The notes: a model not told the origin generated them from the letters alone. 64,000 nt of DNA from JAGVXH01 sp041649755 (GCA_041649755.1 JBAZMK010000002.1:1-64000); one strand, 5' to 3'; positions 42,229-51,027 are shown, counted from the stretch's first letter. Numbers and translations are program-made.

Positions 42229-43377
42229 TCACAAACCTAATTTCTCCTTAATAACGTCAAGCATTTTCTTACTGGTAACTCTATAATCAAGATTTTTGAC
42301 AACATGTTCCCTTCCAGCTTTTCCCATCTGATTACGGAGCTTCTCATCGGTTAAAAGTTTCAAAGTATACTTCTGCAAATCCTCTACGTCCGCCCTATAA
42401 GCAAAAGTCTTTGATTTATCAAACTTTACAATCTGCTTGGTGCAAAACCCCATAGAAGGATAAGCCCACTCCTCATCTAATTGAACTTCCTCCGCAACTT
42501 TGGCTAAAAAGCCCGTCTTATTATGAACAATCGTTTCAGCAGGACCGCCAACATTTATAGAAATAACAGGTTTCCCGCAAGCCATAGCCTCAACCTGTAT
42601 CATTCCAAAACCCTCAATTCTAGAAGGTGCGGCATAAATATCACAGCAATTCAAGACTTCAGCCATAAACTCGGGCGAAAAAGTATCATCAATAAAGACA
42701 ACTTTGTCAATAATCCCAAGAGACTCCGCCAACTCCCTCTCGATATCATGCCACTCGCCTGCACAGTCACTTGGCCAAGACTTACAGACATACTTCCAGT
42801 CCTTAAACTCTTTATCAATTTCGGCTAAAGCTCTCATCATTTCCTGCGCACCCTTAGAAGTAACGTCCCCCCCAATAGTTAAAATCATCTTCTCGTTATC
42901 CCTAACACCAAACATTCTTCTCAAGGCAAGCCTTTTCTCTTTATTTTTTTCAGTATTTTCCATAGGTTTAAACAAATCTGTATCTATCCCTATATGCATC
43001 GGAACAATCTTGCTGACATCAACACCATCACGGGCATAAATACTCCTTACCCACTCGCTCGTCGTAAACATCAGTTTAAGTTTGTTAAACTCTTCTTTAT
43101 AATTAGCAACCCACCCATCAGCATTAAACCAAGGAATTGGAGTAACACCAAACTTTAAGGGTTCTTGAACAACTTCAGGAACATTCCCCCAAAATCCAAC
43201 CCCGATAACAAAATCAAAATTCCCATTTCTCAGAAGAAACTCTTTCTGTATACTTTCCTTAAAGTGACAAGGAACAGCCTCAACACCCAAATTAAGCAAC
43301 CCCTTATAAAGAAGATCTCCTTGCAGACTCTGTCCATCTGGCTCAGGGGGGTAGGCGTAAAGAATCAAAGCTTTCAT
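42229..43377 (-). CDS. Glycosyltransferase, GT4 family
   Basis: The 382-aa protein has a GT-B fold. The donor-binding C-terminal part has the E-X7-E pattern in E-G-F-G-M-I-Q-V-E-A, and further on A-C-G-K-P-V-I and G-G-P-A-E. It transfers a sugar from a nucleotide-sugar donor. Next to it (ATGA overlap) is a PIG-L/LmbE deacetylase, a pairing seen in GlcN-containing thiol and lipid pathways. Acceptor and donor are unknown. Confidence 0.88.
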   Translation of the reverse strand: MKALILYAYPPEPDGQSLQGDLLYKGLLNLGVEAVPCHFKESIQKEFLLRNGNFDFVIGVGFWGNVPEVVQEPLKFGVTPIPWFNADGWVANYKEEFNKLKLMFTTSEWVRSIYARDGVDVSKIVPMHIGIDTDLFKPMENTEKNKEKRLALRRMFGVRDNEKMILTIGGDVTSKGAQEMMRALAEIDKEFKDWKYVCKSWPSDCAGEWHDIERELAESLGIIDKVVFIDDTFSPEFMAEVLNCCDIYAAPSRIEGFGMIQVEAMACGKPVISINVGGPAETIVHNKTGFLAKVAEEVQLDEEWAYPSMGFCTKQIVKFDKSKTFAYRADVEDLQKYTLKLLTDEKLRNQMGKAGREHVVKNLDYRVTSKKMLDVIKEKLGL

Positions 43378-43949
43378 CTTATTTTAACGAGATTAAATGC
43401 CTCAACCTTCTTGCAACATCTTTCTTCAAAACTATTTTCGTCAAAGCCATAAACCTGTTTAATTAAATTTTTTTTCTTAACTAAATCAGTGGATTGCAAC
43501 CTTATAAATTTATCCGAACTCTTCTTTGCATAACAATGAGCTCCGCGCCTTGAATAAGAAAAGAAAAAAAGCTTATCACATCCTAGCATCCCATTCTCTA
43601 TCATAAACTTTACAGCATTATGAACATCAATATGCCTCTTATGCCCATATTCTCCATTCTCTCCGTGAGTAAAAATATAATCATACTTAGTTCTACTAAT
43701 TAAAGATCTTATTCTGTCAACAACCTCTCTCAATTCAACATCTTCTAAAGAATCATCTTCTAAGTCTGACATAAAACAAGTAGCGTTATAATTCTCACAA
43801 ACCTTCATAAATTTGGGCGCCCTGTCTGCGTCGTCTTTCCTGCATAGAGAAACAATCGTGATGTTCCACTTGTTCTGCAGAAGAGTTCCTCCCATCCAAA
43901 TCGTTTCGTCGTCGGGATGAGCAACAATCACTAAGACCTCTTTCTTCAT
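43374..43949 (-). CDS. PIG-L/LmbE family deacetylase
   Basis: The ATG at 43949 (191 aa) fits a TATA box about 25 nt upstream, whereas a longer frame begins at 44006. The metal-binding motif A-H-P-D-D-E is near the start and the second His site is G-H-K-R-H-I-D-V-H. These zinc enzymes de-N-acetylate GlcNAc-containing compounds. It is adjacent to the GT4 gene, so together they may make a GlcN-linked product (as in bacillithiol or mycothiol synthesis), which is inference. Confidence 0.88.
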   Translation of the reverse strand: MKKEVLVIVAHPDDETIWMGGTLLQNKWNITIVSLCRKDDADRAPKFMKVCENYNATCFMSDLEDDSLEDVELREVVDRIRSLISRTKYDYIFTHGENGEYGHKRHIDVHNAVKFMIENGMLGCDKLFFFSYSRRGAHCYAKKSSDKFIRLQSTDLVKKKNLIKQVYGFDENSFEERCCKKVEAFNLVKIR

Positions 43950-44068
43950 TAATAATCCTACTTCAATCAGATTTAAAAATCTTGTCATCACAAGAGACAC
44001 AATCAAATCCTAACAAAATAAAGACAACATTTATTAACTTAACTAAACATTTAATGAAAGGTGATAAA

Positions 44069-44965
44069 ATGTTTGATGTAGTCAGTTTCGGTTCCGCCCT
44101 TATAGATATATTTGTCAACACAGGAATATCAGAAGAAAAAGGATTTATGTATTACCCCTTAGGAGAAAAAATCCAAATCAAAGAACTCCGATTTGACATA
44201 GGTGGCGGAGGAACAAACACTGCAGTAGCCTTCTCAAGACTGGGGTTAAAAACTGGATATGTAGGAAAAGTCGGAGACGATGAAAGCGGAGAAAAAGTTA
44301 TTAAAATGTTGAAAAAGGAAAAAATAAAATTTCTGGGAAAAATAGAAAAAGGAAAAATTACTGGGCACTCAATAATCCTTGATGGCAAAGGTGGAGAAAG
44401 AACAATTTTAGTATACAAAGGAGTTAACGATGAAATAATTATGAAGGATATAAAGAGGTTTAAAACAAAATGGCTCTATTTTAGTTCATCAAGAGGCAAA
44501 AGCTTTCAGACAAAAAAAGAATTAATAGGAATATTAAAGAAAAGGGGGGTAAAACTCGCATTCAATCCTAGTGCCTACTTAATAAAAAAAGAGAACATAA
44601 GCTATCTGCTAAAAATGACTGATATCTTAATCCTTAATAAAGAAGAAGCACAAATGCTCGTCGGAAAAAGAGAAAAAGACTTGCTTAAGGGACTAAACAA
44701 ACTTGGTCCAAAGATTATTGTAATAACAGACAAAAACAAATTGATAAGTTGTTACGACGGAAACAAAAAATATTTTCTAAAACCTAACAAAATAAAAGTT
44801 GTTGAAAGAACTGGTGCTGGAGACGCCTTCTCTTCAGGCTTCGTAGCTGGTCAAATTGCAGGAAAATCAATTGAGTATAGCTTAAGGCTCGGATTAAGAG
44901 AAAGCGAATCTGTAATTCAACACTTCGGAGCTAAGAATAATCTAATAAGAGAAAAAATAAAATGA
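44069..44965 (+). CDS. PfkB-family sugar kinase
   Basis: ATG 44069 has a good Shine-Dalgarno (aaaggtgat) 5 nt upstream and gives 298 aa; the alternative ATG 44054 lacks one. It shows the ribokinase-family features: D-I-G-G-G-G-T-N-T-A-V-A near residue 40 and R-T-G-A-G-D-A-F-S-S-G-F near residue 250, with the catalytic Asp in G-A-G-D. Phosphorylation of fructose-6-phosphate is suggested by the neighbouring FBP aldolase and TIM, but ribose or another sugar is possible. Confidence 0.85.
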   Translation: MFDVVSFGSALIDIFVNTGISEEKGFMYYPLGEKIQIKELRFDIGGGGTNTAVAFSRLGLKTGYVGKVGDDESGEKVIKMLKKEKIKFLGKIEKGKITGHSIILDGKGGERTILVYKGVNDEIIMKDIKRFKTKWLYFSSSRGKSFQTKKELIGILKKRGVKLAFNPSAYLIKKENISYLLKMTDILILNKEEAQMLVGKREKDLLKGLNKLGPKIIVITDKNKLISCYDGNKKYFLKPNKIKVVERTGAGDAFSSGFVAGQIAGKSIEYSLRLGLRESESVIQHFGAKNNLIREKIK

Positions 44966-45708
44966 ACTTAAACAAAATTACGAAAAAAGGAAAGGCGTTG
45001 TTTCTTGCATACGACCAAGGTTTAGAGCACGGACCAACAGATTTCAACGATAAAAATGTAGACCCAAATTATATAATTGATATCGCGAAAAAAGGAAAAT
45101 ATACTGGATTGGTCTTCCAGAAAGGAATTGCTGAAAAGTACAACAAAGAGATAAAAAAATCAGGGGTCCCATTAATAGTGAAACTAAACGGAAAAACAAA
45201 TTTAGTCGGAGGCGAACCAGTTTCAACACAAATTTGCAGTGTAGATGAATCAATAAAACTTGGAGCAAAAGCTGTCGGCTACACTATTTACATAGGAAGC
45301 CAGTACGAATCAAAAATGATGAAAGAATTTTCCGCAATTCAAAAAGAAGCACACTCAAAAGGATTACCAGTAATTGTATGGGTCTACCCGCGGGGGAAAT
45401 CCGTTGAAAAAACTCCGAAAAAAGAGCTAATGGCTTACGCCTGTCGTGTTGGATTAGAAATAGGAGCAGACATAATAAAAATAGTTTACGACGGAAACCA
45501 AAAAGACTTAGAATGGGCAGTGAAATCTGCAGGAAAAACTAAGGTAGTAATCGCTGGAGGAGCAAAGAAAAGCGAAAAATTATTCCTAAAACAAGTCCAG
45601 GAATTAAATAGCGCTGGAGCAATTGGTCTAGCTATAGGTAGAAATATCTGGCAGTCCACCAATCCTCTAGCAATAACAGAAAAAATAAAAAAAATAATCT
45701 GGAAATGA
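44962..45708 (+). CDS. fba: Fructose-bisphosphate aldolase, class I (DhnA type)
   Basis: The 248-aa protein fits archaeal-type class I aldolase: F-L-A-Y-D-Q-G-L-E-H-G-P near the N-terminus and I-V-W-V-Y-P-R-G in the middle. The Schiff-base lysine is in D-I-I-K-I-V-Y, and the phosphate site is I-A-G-G-A with A-I-G-R-N-I-W. It splits fructose-1,6-bisphosphate. It overlaps the PfkB and TIM genes by 4 nt on each side. Confidence 0.9.
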   Translation: MNLNKITKKGKALFLAYDQGLEHGPTDFNDKNVDPNYIIDIAKKGKYTGLVFQKGIAEKYNKEIKKSGVPLIVKLNGKTNLVGGEPVSTQICSVDESIKLGAKAVGYTIYIGSQYESKMMKEFSAIQKEAHSKGLPVIVWVYPRGKSVEKTPKKELMAYACRVGLEIGADIIKIVYDGNQKDLEWAVKSAGKTKVVIAGGAKKSEKLFLKQVQELNSAGAIGLAIGRNIWQSTNPLAITEKIKKIIWK

Positions 45709-46331
45709 AACCAATAATTCTAATCAATTTCAAAACGTACAACTATGGAAAAATAGCCATTGCTTTAGCTAAGGAAATAGAAAAAGTAAACAAAAATATA
45801 ATTATCGCAGTTCAGCCGACAGACATAAAAGAAATTTCATCAAAGACAAAACTGAAAGTATACTCCCAACATGTTGACTCTGCTAAACCTGAAAGAGCAA
45901 CAGGATTCATTACACCAGAATCTGTGAAAAGCGTCGGAGCTTCAGGAGTTTTACTAAACCATTCTGAACACCAAATTGATTTTAAGACTCTCAAAGAAAC
46001 GATAAAAAGGTGTAAGAAGATAAAATTAAATACCGCTATCTTCGCTTCAGGGCTAAAGGAAGCAAAAAAAATAGAAAAACTTAAACCAACTTTTTTAATT
46101 TATGAACCGCCAGAATTAGTCGGAGGAAAAATTTCCGTCTCCTCATCAAAGCCCGAAATCATAAGTAAAATTGCAAAATCGATAAAGACAAAATTTCTTG
46201 TCGGAGCAGGAATAAAAACAAAAGAAGATATAAAAAACTCCATTAAACTCGGTGCATCTGGAGTCGCCTTCGCTTCAGTTATCACAACAGCAAAAAATCC
46301 CAAAAAGACTCTAAAAGAATTATTAATTTAA
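45705..46331 (+). CDS. tpiA: Triosephosphate isomerase, archaeal type
   Basis: The 208-aa protein is short, as in archaeal TIMs (about 220 aa). It has N-F-K-T-Y at the substrate site, L-N-H-S-E-H for the catalytic His, the catalytic Glu in I-Y-E-P-P-E-L and G-A-S-G-V in the phosphate loop. It interconverts dihydroxyacetone phosphate and glyceraldehyde-3-phosphate. It ends the sugar operon and its stop overlaps the nnrD gene on the other strand by 9 nt. Confidence 0.93.
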   Translation: MKPIILINFKTYNYGKIAIALAKEIEKVNKNIIIAVQPTDIKEISSKTKLKVYSQHVDSAKPERATGFITPESVKSVGASGVLLNHSEHQIDFKTLKETIKRCKKIKLNTAIFASGLKEAKKIEKLKPTFLIYEPPELVGGKISVSSSKPEIISKIAKSIKTKFLVGAGIKTKEDIKNSIKLGASGVAFASVITTAKNPKKTLKELLI

Positions 46332-47171
46332 AGAGTCACTTATTTTACCAATCTGCTCTATCAAATCACTTGCCATCAAAGAATTTTTTCTTTTGGTCAT
46401 TTCACCTGCTTTCCCATTTATATATGCCCCTGCACAGGCTGAATCAAATAAATCATTCCCTTGAGCAATTAACCCGCCGACAACCCCTGCTAAAACATCT
46501 CCTGTACCACCTTTAGTCATATGGGGTGTCCCTGTTTTATTTATTGCCACCTTATTTCCATCACTTATCACATCTACATTCCCTTTCAACAAAATAATTG
46601 TTCCTAATCTCCTTGCTTCTTCCTTAACTACATTGATCCTTTGCTCCAAATTATCCCCAACTTTTCTCCCAGTTAAAACAAAAAACTCTCCTGCATGAGG
46701 AGTCAGAACAAAATTATTCAAATTCATTCCTTCTTTAAGTGCATAAACTGCATCTGCATCAATCACCCCCCTCAATTTTGTCACCTTCAAGAAACCTCTA
46801 ACAAAATAAAGAGTCTCTTTTTCCCTGCAGATTCCACCTCCAATCACAAAACCAGTTTTATTCTTACTTTCTCTTTCAAGGATTTTTAAATGCCCCCTAT
46901 TTATAAATTTCCCATCTAAAGGAATCGTTATAATATCTGGAGAATAGCTAGCAATTATATTTGAAACTCTCCTTGGCGACGCAACTTCTACAACATCTGT
47001 CCCTGAACGCAAACTTGCAATTGCAGAAAGGGCATTAAACATTACACTCCCTGAATACTTCTCACTTCCTCCTACTACCAGAAGCCTTCCAAAATCCCCT
47101 TTCTTACTCCACGCCCCCCTTTTTTTATAAACCTTCTTTAGAATCAAACTCTTTATTTGAACTACCATCAT
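46323..47171 (-). CDS. nnrD: ADP/ATP-dependent NAD(P)HX dehydratase domain protein
   Basis: ATG 47171 gives 282 aa. It matches the YjeF C-terminal (NnrD) family with a G-D-F-G-R-L-L-V-V-G-G-S-E-K-Y-S-G segment, V-L-T-P-H-A-G-E-F and the G-G-T-G-D-V-L-A-G motif. It repairs hydrated NAD(P)H. In many organisms it is fused to the NnrE epimerase domain, which is absent here. Confidence 0.9.
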   Translation of the reverse strand: MMVVQIKSLILKKVYKKRGAWSKKGDFGRLLVVGGSEKYSGSVMFNALSAIASLRSGTDVVEVASPRRVSNIIASYSPDIITIPLDGKFINRGHLKILERESKNKTGFVIGGGICREKETLYFVRGFLKVTKLRGVIDADAVYALKEGMNLNNFVLTPHAGEFFVLTGRKVGDNLEQRINVVKEEARRLGTIILLKGNVDVISDGNKVAINKTGTPHMTKGGTGDVLAGVVGGLIAQGNDLFDSACAGAYINGKAGEMTKRKNSLMASDLIEQIGKISDSLN

Positions 47172-47195
47172 CAAAATTATTCCGTTTATTTTCTT

Positions 47196-47936
47196 TTACA
47201 AATGACAAGTCCAGCCACCATCAATAGTAATAATAGAACCAGTCATATAACTGCACTCATCAGAAGACAAATAAACTGCTAAACCTCCAAGCTCTTCAGC
47301 ATTACCTGCCCTCTTTAACAAAACAGAATTACTAACCAACGCCCTCGTCCCTTTATCATTCAGAAGACCTTTTGTCATCGGACTCACAAACATCCCAGGA
47401 CAAATAGCATTAACATTTATTCCTTTTGAAGCATACTCTACTGCCATCGTCTTAGTAAGTTGAATAACTGCCCCCTTGCTTGCATTATACGCCGCAGAAC
47501 CTGCAAAAGCGTGATGCCCTGCAACAGAAGCCACATTAATAATCTTAGAACCATTCCTCATAAAAGGAACACAATACTTCGCCAGTAAAAAATACCCTGT
47601 AAGATTTATACTTATTAACCTGTCCCACCTTTCTTTAGTCGTAGAATTTATAGGTGTTGGATAAAAAACGCCCGCATTATTAATCAAAATGTCTATCCTG
47701 CCAAAATCTCTCTTTACAAAACCAACAGCATCTTTTACATTAAATTCATCAGACATATCTACCTTATAAAACTTAGACTTGGTCTTTATTTTCCTAGCAA
47801 CCCTTTCCCCCTCAACTTCCTTAACATCAAAAATAGCCACCTTAGCCCCCTGCTTAGACAAAGCTAAAGCCATCGCCTCACCAAGACCCCCAGAAGCACC
47901 AGTCACTAAAGCCACCTTATTTTTTAAGTCAAACAT
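47196..47936 (-). CDS. SDR-family oxidoreductase
   Basis: ATG 47936 has a Shine-Dalgarno-like ggagggtga just upstream and gives 246 aa. The longer frame begins at 47960. Motifs: T-G-A-S-G-G-L-G for NAD(P), N-N-A-G, and the catalytic Ser-Tyr-Lys set (S-V-A-G-H-H-A ... Y-N-A-S-K). It resembles 3-oxoacyl-ACP reductases and sugar dehydrogenases, but the substrate is unknown. Confidence 0.88.
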   Translation of the reverse strand: MFDLKNKVALVTGASGGLGEAMALALSKQGAKVAIFDVKEVEGERVARKIKTKSKFYKVDMSDEFNVKDAVGFVKRDFGRIDILINNAGVFYPTPINSTTKERWDRLISINLTGYFLLAKYCVPFMRNGSKIINVASVAGHHAFAGSAAYNASKGAVIQLTKTMAVEYASKGINVNAICPGMFVSPMTKGLLNDKGTRALVSNSVLLKRAGNAEELGGLAVYLSSDECSYMTGSIITIDGGWTCHL

Positions 47937-47980
47937 TTTATCACCCTCCATCAAAAGCAAAAAGAGTTTTTAAATTTTTC

Positions 47981-48355
47981 TTAAACAATCTCCAACTTCT
48001 TTTTCCCGCGAATAACCATTTTCTTGTTCTTAACCTTCTTTTTAAGTCCTTTATCAAGAGTTGCAAGAACAATATCTTTGCCAAAAAGGTAATCTGAAAT
48101 TCCCTTATCCACATTGGGATTCTTTAACTCAACGTAGGTTGGCTCTAAAAGATTTAATATTTCTAAACCAATTTTAGCGGAATTTCTATCTGCAATATTA
48201 ATATCCTTCCTCATTTGCAGTTCTTCCAGTTCACCGACCACTCCTATAGGAACAATCCACTCAATTTTTCTCTCCAAAAAAAACTCTGCACTCGCAAGGT
48301 CAATCTTCTGTTTAGCACAGGCAACGATAAAATTAGTATCTAACAAAACCATCAT
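47981..48355 (-). CDS. PIN-domain protein, Fcf1/VapC-like
   Basis: The 124-aa product begins M-V-L-L-D-T-N-F-I (first acidic residue) and has D-I-V-L-A-T-L-D near the end, the usual acidic pattern of a PIN ribonuclease, with a conserved E in V-G-E-L-E-E-L. The basic tail (K-K-V-K-N-K-K) recalls archaeal Fcf1/Utp23-type PIN proteins of rRNA processing. It is divergent from the next gene over one shared TATA box. A VapC-type toxin is possible, but no antitoxin is adjacent on this strand. Confidence 0.8.
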   Translation of the reverse strand: MMVLLDTNFIVACAKQKIDLASAEFFLERKIEWIVPIGVVGELEELQMRKDINIADRNSAKIGLEILNLLEPTYVELKNPNVDKGISDYLFGKDIVLATLDKGLKKKVKNKKMVIRGKKKLEIV

Positions 48356-48374
48356 ATAAATCTATATTGCGAAG

Positions 48375-48388
48375 ATTTATATAATTTA
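48375..48388. promoter_or_regulatory. Single TATA element between divergent genes
   Basis: The stretch gatttatataattt is nearly self-complementary around tttatata. Its centre (about 48380) is 25 nt from ATG 48355 on the minus strand and 25 nt from ATG 48405 on the plus strand. It could therefore serve both divergent genes. No other clear TATA box is seen for either gene; a tataaa at 48392-48397 is too close to ATG 48405. Confidence 0.6.
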
Positions 48389-48404
48389 CCTTATAAAAAA
48401 TATT

Positions 48405-48965
48405 ATGGAAGAGGAAGAGAATATATTAAGAATTCTAATAGAAACCAAAAAAGCGTTCCAAAGAGATGACCCTTACGAACTAAAGCAACTTTCAAACCAG
48501 ACTATTCATTCAGCAACAGTCTCTCAGGACGCAGATAATATAATTGTAGCTGTTTTAATCTATTCCTTAGGAAAAGTTTTAGAAAGAGCTAATTACAGAG
48601 AAATGTCCGGGTGGAAAGAGTTTTACAAAGCAACGGAAGAAAATCTTGACTCGGCTATAAACTCCTTACAAAATAAAGACATAGAAAAATGCAGAACCCA
48701 TCTGGGAAAAATAAGAAACTATCTCAACAAAATCTCTGGAAATTTGGGGGAATACATAAAAGACATCTTTAGAAAAGCAGAAATAAACAAGGCCTTTAAA
48801 ATTTACGAACACGGACTTTCTTCTGAACAAACAGCAAAACTACTTGGAGTAAGTCTTTGGGACCTATCTTCGTATATAGGACAATCAACAATATCCGAAG
48901 CAAAAGCCTCAATTAGTATGCCTGTAAAAAAAAGAATTAAAATTGCAGAAGACTTTTTAGAATGA
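48405..48965 (+). CDS. Hypothetical helical protein with HTH-like segment
   Basis: The 186-aa product is all-helical. Residues 25-60 and 75-110 look like a HEPN-type helical pair. A later G-L-S-S-E-Q-T-A-K-L-L-G-V-S region resembles a helix-turn-helix. It overlaps the PIN-like protein by 4 nt. A helical/HTH protein paired with a PIN nuclease suggests a toxin-antitoxin or RNA-processing unit, which is inference. Confidence 0.65.
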   Translation: MEEEENILRILIETKKAFQRDDPYELKQLSNQTIHSATVSQDADNIIVAVLIYSLGKVLERANYREMSGWKEFYKATEENLDSAINSLQNKDIEKCRTHLGKIRNYLNKISGNLGEYIKDIFRKAEINKAFKIYEHGLSSEQTAKLLGVSLWDLSSYIGQSTISEAKASISMPVKKRIKIAEDFLE

Positions 48966-49636
48966 AATATCTGATATTTGATGCGGGACCTATAATCTCT
49001 CTGACAATGAATGGGGTATTAGGAGTACTTGAAAAATTAAGAGAGAATTTTGATGGAGAATTCATTTTAACCTCTTCTGTAAAAAAAGAAGTAATTGACA
49101 GACCATTAAAAATAAAAAAATACGCTCTTGAAGCAATTCAGGTACAGACTCTCCTTGATAAAAAAATATTTAGAATGGCTGAAGAAATAATTGACAGACA
49201 AGCTCTGGAAAAGGAAACAAAAAGAATACTTAAAATATCTTCAGGAATTCTAAGAGTCTCTCATACTGGAGAAAAAATTAACTTAATTCAGGAAGGTGAA
49301 GCCTCCTGCATTGCATTTTCTCTTCTATGTGGGCAGGAAAATATTATAGTAATAGATGAAAGAACAACGAGACTCTTAACAGAAGCCCCGCAAAATCTGG
49401 AATCTATAATGGAAAAAAAGCTCCACATTCCCCTGACCACAGAACCCTCATTAACTAAACAATTTAAAAACCTAAAATTTATACGTTCTTCTGAAATTCT
49501 GTTTATAGCTTACAAAAAAAATCTCCTCCCATTCAAAAAAGATAGACAAACTCTTGATGCACTGCTATATGGAGTAAAAACAAAGGGAACGGCGATTTCC
49601 TCTTTAGAAATAGAAGAAATGAAAAAGATGATTTAA
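48962..49636 (+). CDS. PIN-like domain protein, 224 aa
   Basis: The product begins with the PIN start strand Y-L-I-F-D-A-G-P-I-I-S-L and contains E-G-E-A-S-C-I-A-F-S and V-I-D-E-R-T-T-R, giving the acidic residues expected of PIN or related DUF-type nucleases. The C-terminal 60 residues are an extra helical region. It partners with the HTH-like gene upstream (ATGA overlap). It likely cleaves RNA; the target is unknown. Confidence 0.75.
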   Translation: MKYLIFDAGPIISLTMNGVLGVLEKLRENFDGEFILTSSVKKEVIDRPLKIKKYALEAIQVQTLLDKKIFRMAEEIIDRQALEKETKRILKISSGILRVSHTGEKINLIQEGEASCIAFSLLCGQENIIVIDERTTRLLTEAPQNLESIMEKKLHIPLTTEPSLTKQFKNLKFIRSSEILFIAYKKNLLPFKKDRQTLDALLYGVKTKGTAISSLEIEEMKKMI

Positions 49637-49682
49637 CTCTAAAAGCAAGACTTTAAAAAATAAAAAGTTCTTCTCAAATAAA

Positions 49683-49753
49683 GGGTTCATAGTTCAAAGG
49701 TAGAATTGCCGGCTCCAGACCGGCCGATGGGGGTTCGAGTCCTCCTGAGCCCA
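49683..49753 (+). tRNA. tRNA-Trp (CCA)
   Basis: The cloverleaf is complete: acceptor GGGTTCA pairs with TGAGCCC, the D stem is GTTC/GAAT, and the anticodon stem GCCGG/CCGGC has loop CTCCAGA, giving anticodon CCA. The T stem GGGGG/CCTCC has loop TTCGAGT. The discriminator is A at 49753. No encoded CCA tail and no intron are visible. Confidence 0.93.
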
Positions 49754-49806
49754 TATTAAACTATTCTTCTGAAAACATTTATAAAGATTACAAACCTACT
49801 CTTTTT

Positions 49807-50226
49807 ATGGTGAAAAAAGAGGAAGATACGAGTTCTTTAAACAAAGAGAAACCTAAGAAGAAAATGACTGCTCAGGAAAGAGAACAACTTCTTATAGAAA
49901 ACTTTGTCGGACTTCAGCACGCGATGACGAATCTTTCAATTAAGTTTAGTGCACTCTCCGAAAACATTAACAAACTACTACAGATTTTTGAAGAAGCTGC
50001 AAATAAATTTTCCCCCGAACCAGAAAGAAAAGAAATAATTAAAGAACCTGGTAACGACTTAAATAAAGATTTAATAAGAAAAATTGACTCTCTGATAGAC
50101 CAAAACAAAACGATAGCACAGGGTTTGGTGATTATGGAAGAAAAACTTAGGTCTTCGGCAAGAGAAAACCCATATAGAGAAGAAACAATAAGTCATCTAA
50201 GACCTAGACCTCTCCCGAACATATGA
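49807..50226 (+). CDS. Hypothetical helical protein, 139 aa
   Basis: The soluble protein has a charged N-terminus and helices with coiled-coil character (I-S-F... spaced as N-L-S-I-K-F-S-A-L-S-E-N-I-N-K-L-L), ending with an R-P-R-P-L tail. It overlaps the next gene by 4 nt (ATGA), so the two are co-translated. No family is recognised. Confidence 0.6.
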   Translation: MVKKEEDTSSLNKEKPKKKMTAQEREQLLIENFVGLQHAMTNLSIKFSALSENINKLLQIFEEAANKFSPEPERKEIIKEPGNDLNKDLIRKIDSLIDQNKTIAQGLVIMEEKLRSSARENPYREETISHLRPRPLPNI

Positions 50227-51026
50227 ACTCTAAACAAGTTTCACTTCTTGCAAAAAACCCTTTTATAAAGGCGTTCACACTTCAGATAATTAAAAATATA
50301 AAAGAAAGCAAGATTGACTATAAGTTTGAAGAAAAAATAGATATTGAACTCGTTCCAAAGTTCACAGAAAGAGGAAAACCTTCCATATTAGAGCCAAAAA
50401 AAGAAGAAAAAAGACCTATTCGATATCCACCCCTAATTTTCAGAAAAAAAGTATATGAAAAACCAAAAATCGAAAAAACCTCCAAATTTCAAATACCTGA
50501 AGGAGAAATCCCAAAAGAAGCACTCATTCCAAAGAAACCGATTATTGAAATTAAGCCAAAACTCATAGTTCTACCAAAAGTAACACAAATAGAGAAAAAA
50601 CCAATTATAGAACCACCTAAGGAAAAGATTATTTCCCCCCCAAAAGTAATTCCTCACCCGATAATGAAAGTCGCGCCAAAAGTTCCTCCGATAATACAAA
50701 AATCTGCCCCTCAAATTAAAGAAAAAATCTTTCAGGGTAACGGCTTTGAACAATTAAAGCTCTTACTTGAAGACCCTTCAGTCTCCCTAATAGAGTGTAC
50801 TGGAGCAAAAAAACCCCTGTCCGTAATAAGAAGAGGAAGAAAACAACCTACAAAGATAATTCTAACCGAAGAAGAAATAAAAAAATACCTAAACGAAATA
50901 TCAGAAAAAACCCATATCCCCCTTCTTGAAGGAGTCTTCAGAACAATTATAGGACCTTTCTCAATCAATGCCGTTATATCAGAGATAATAGGCTCAAAAT
51001 TTATAATAAAAAAACACCTCTTCTAA
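50223..51026 (+). CDS. Proline/lysine-rich protein with secretion-ATPase N-domain-like end
   Basis: The 267-aa protein has a short helical start, then a long disordered stretch of Pro-Lys-Ile repeats (residues 55-165), for example K-P-I-I-E and P-P-K. Residues about 180-267 resemble the N-terminal domain of PilT/FlaI-like secretion ATPases (T-I-G-P-F-S-I-N-A-V-I-S-E-I), with no ATPase core. It is possibly an adaptor or surface-associated protein. The homology is weak, and the call is tentative. Confidence 0.5.
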   Translation: MNSKQVSLLAKNPFIKAFTLQIIKNIKESKIDYKFEEKIDIELVPKFTERGKPSILEPKKEEKRPIRYPPLIFRKKVYEKPKIEKTSKFQIPEGEIPKEALIPKKPIIEIKPKLIVLPKVTQIEKKPIIEPPKEKIISPPKVIPHPIMKVAPKVPPIIQKSAPQIKEKIFQGNGFEQLKLLLEDPSVSLIECTGAKKPLSVIRRGRKQPTKIILTEEEIKKYLNEISEKTHIPLLEGVFRTIIGPFSINAVISEIIGSKFIIKKHLF

Positions 51027-51027
51027 A

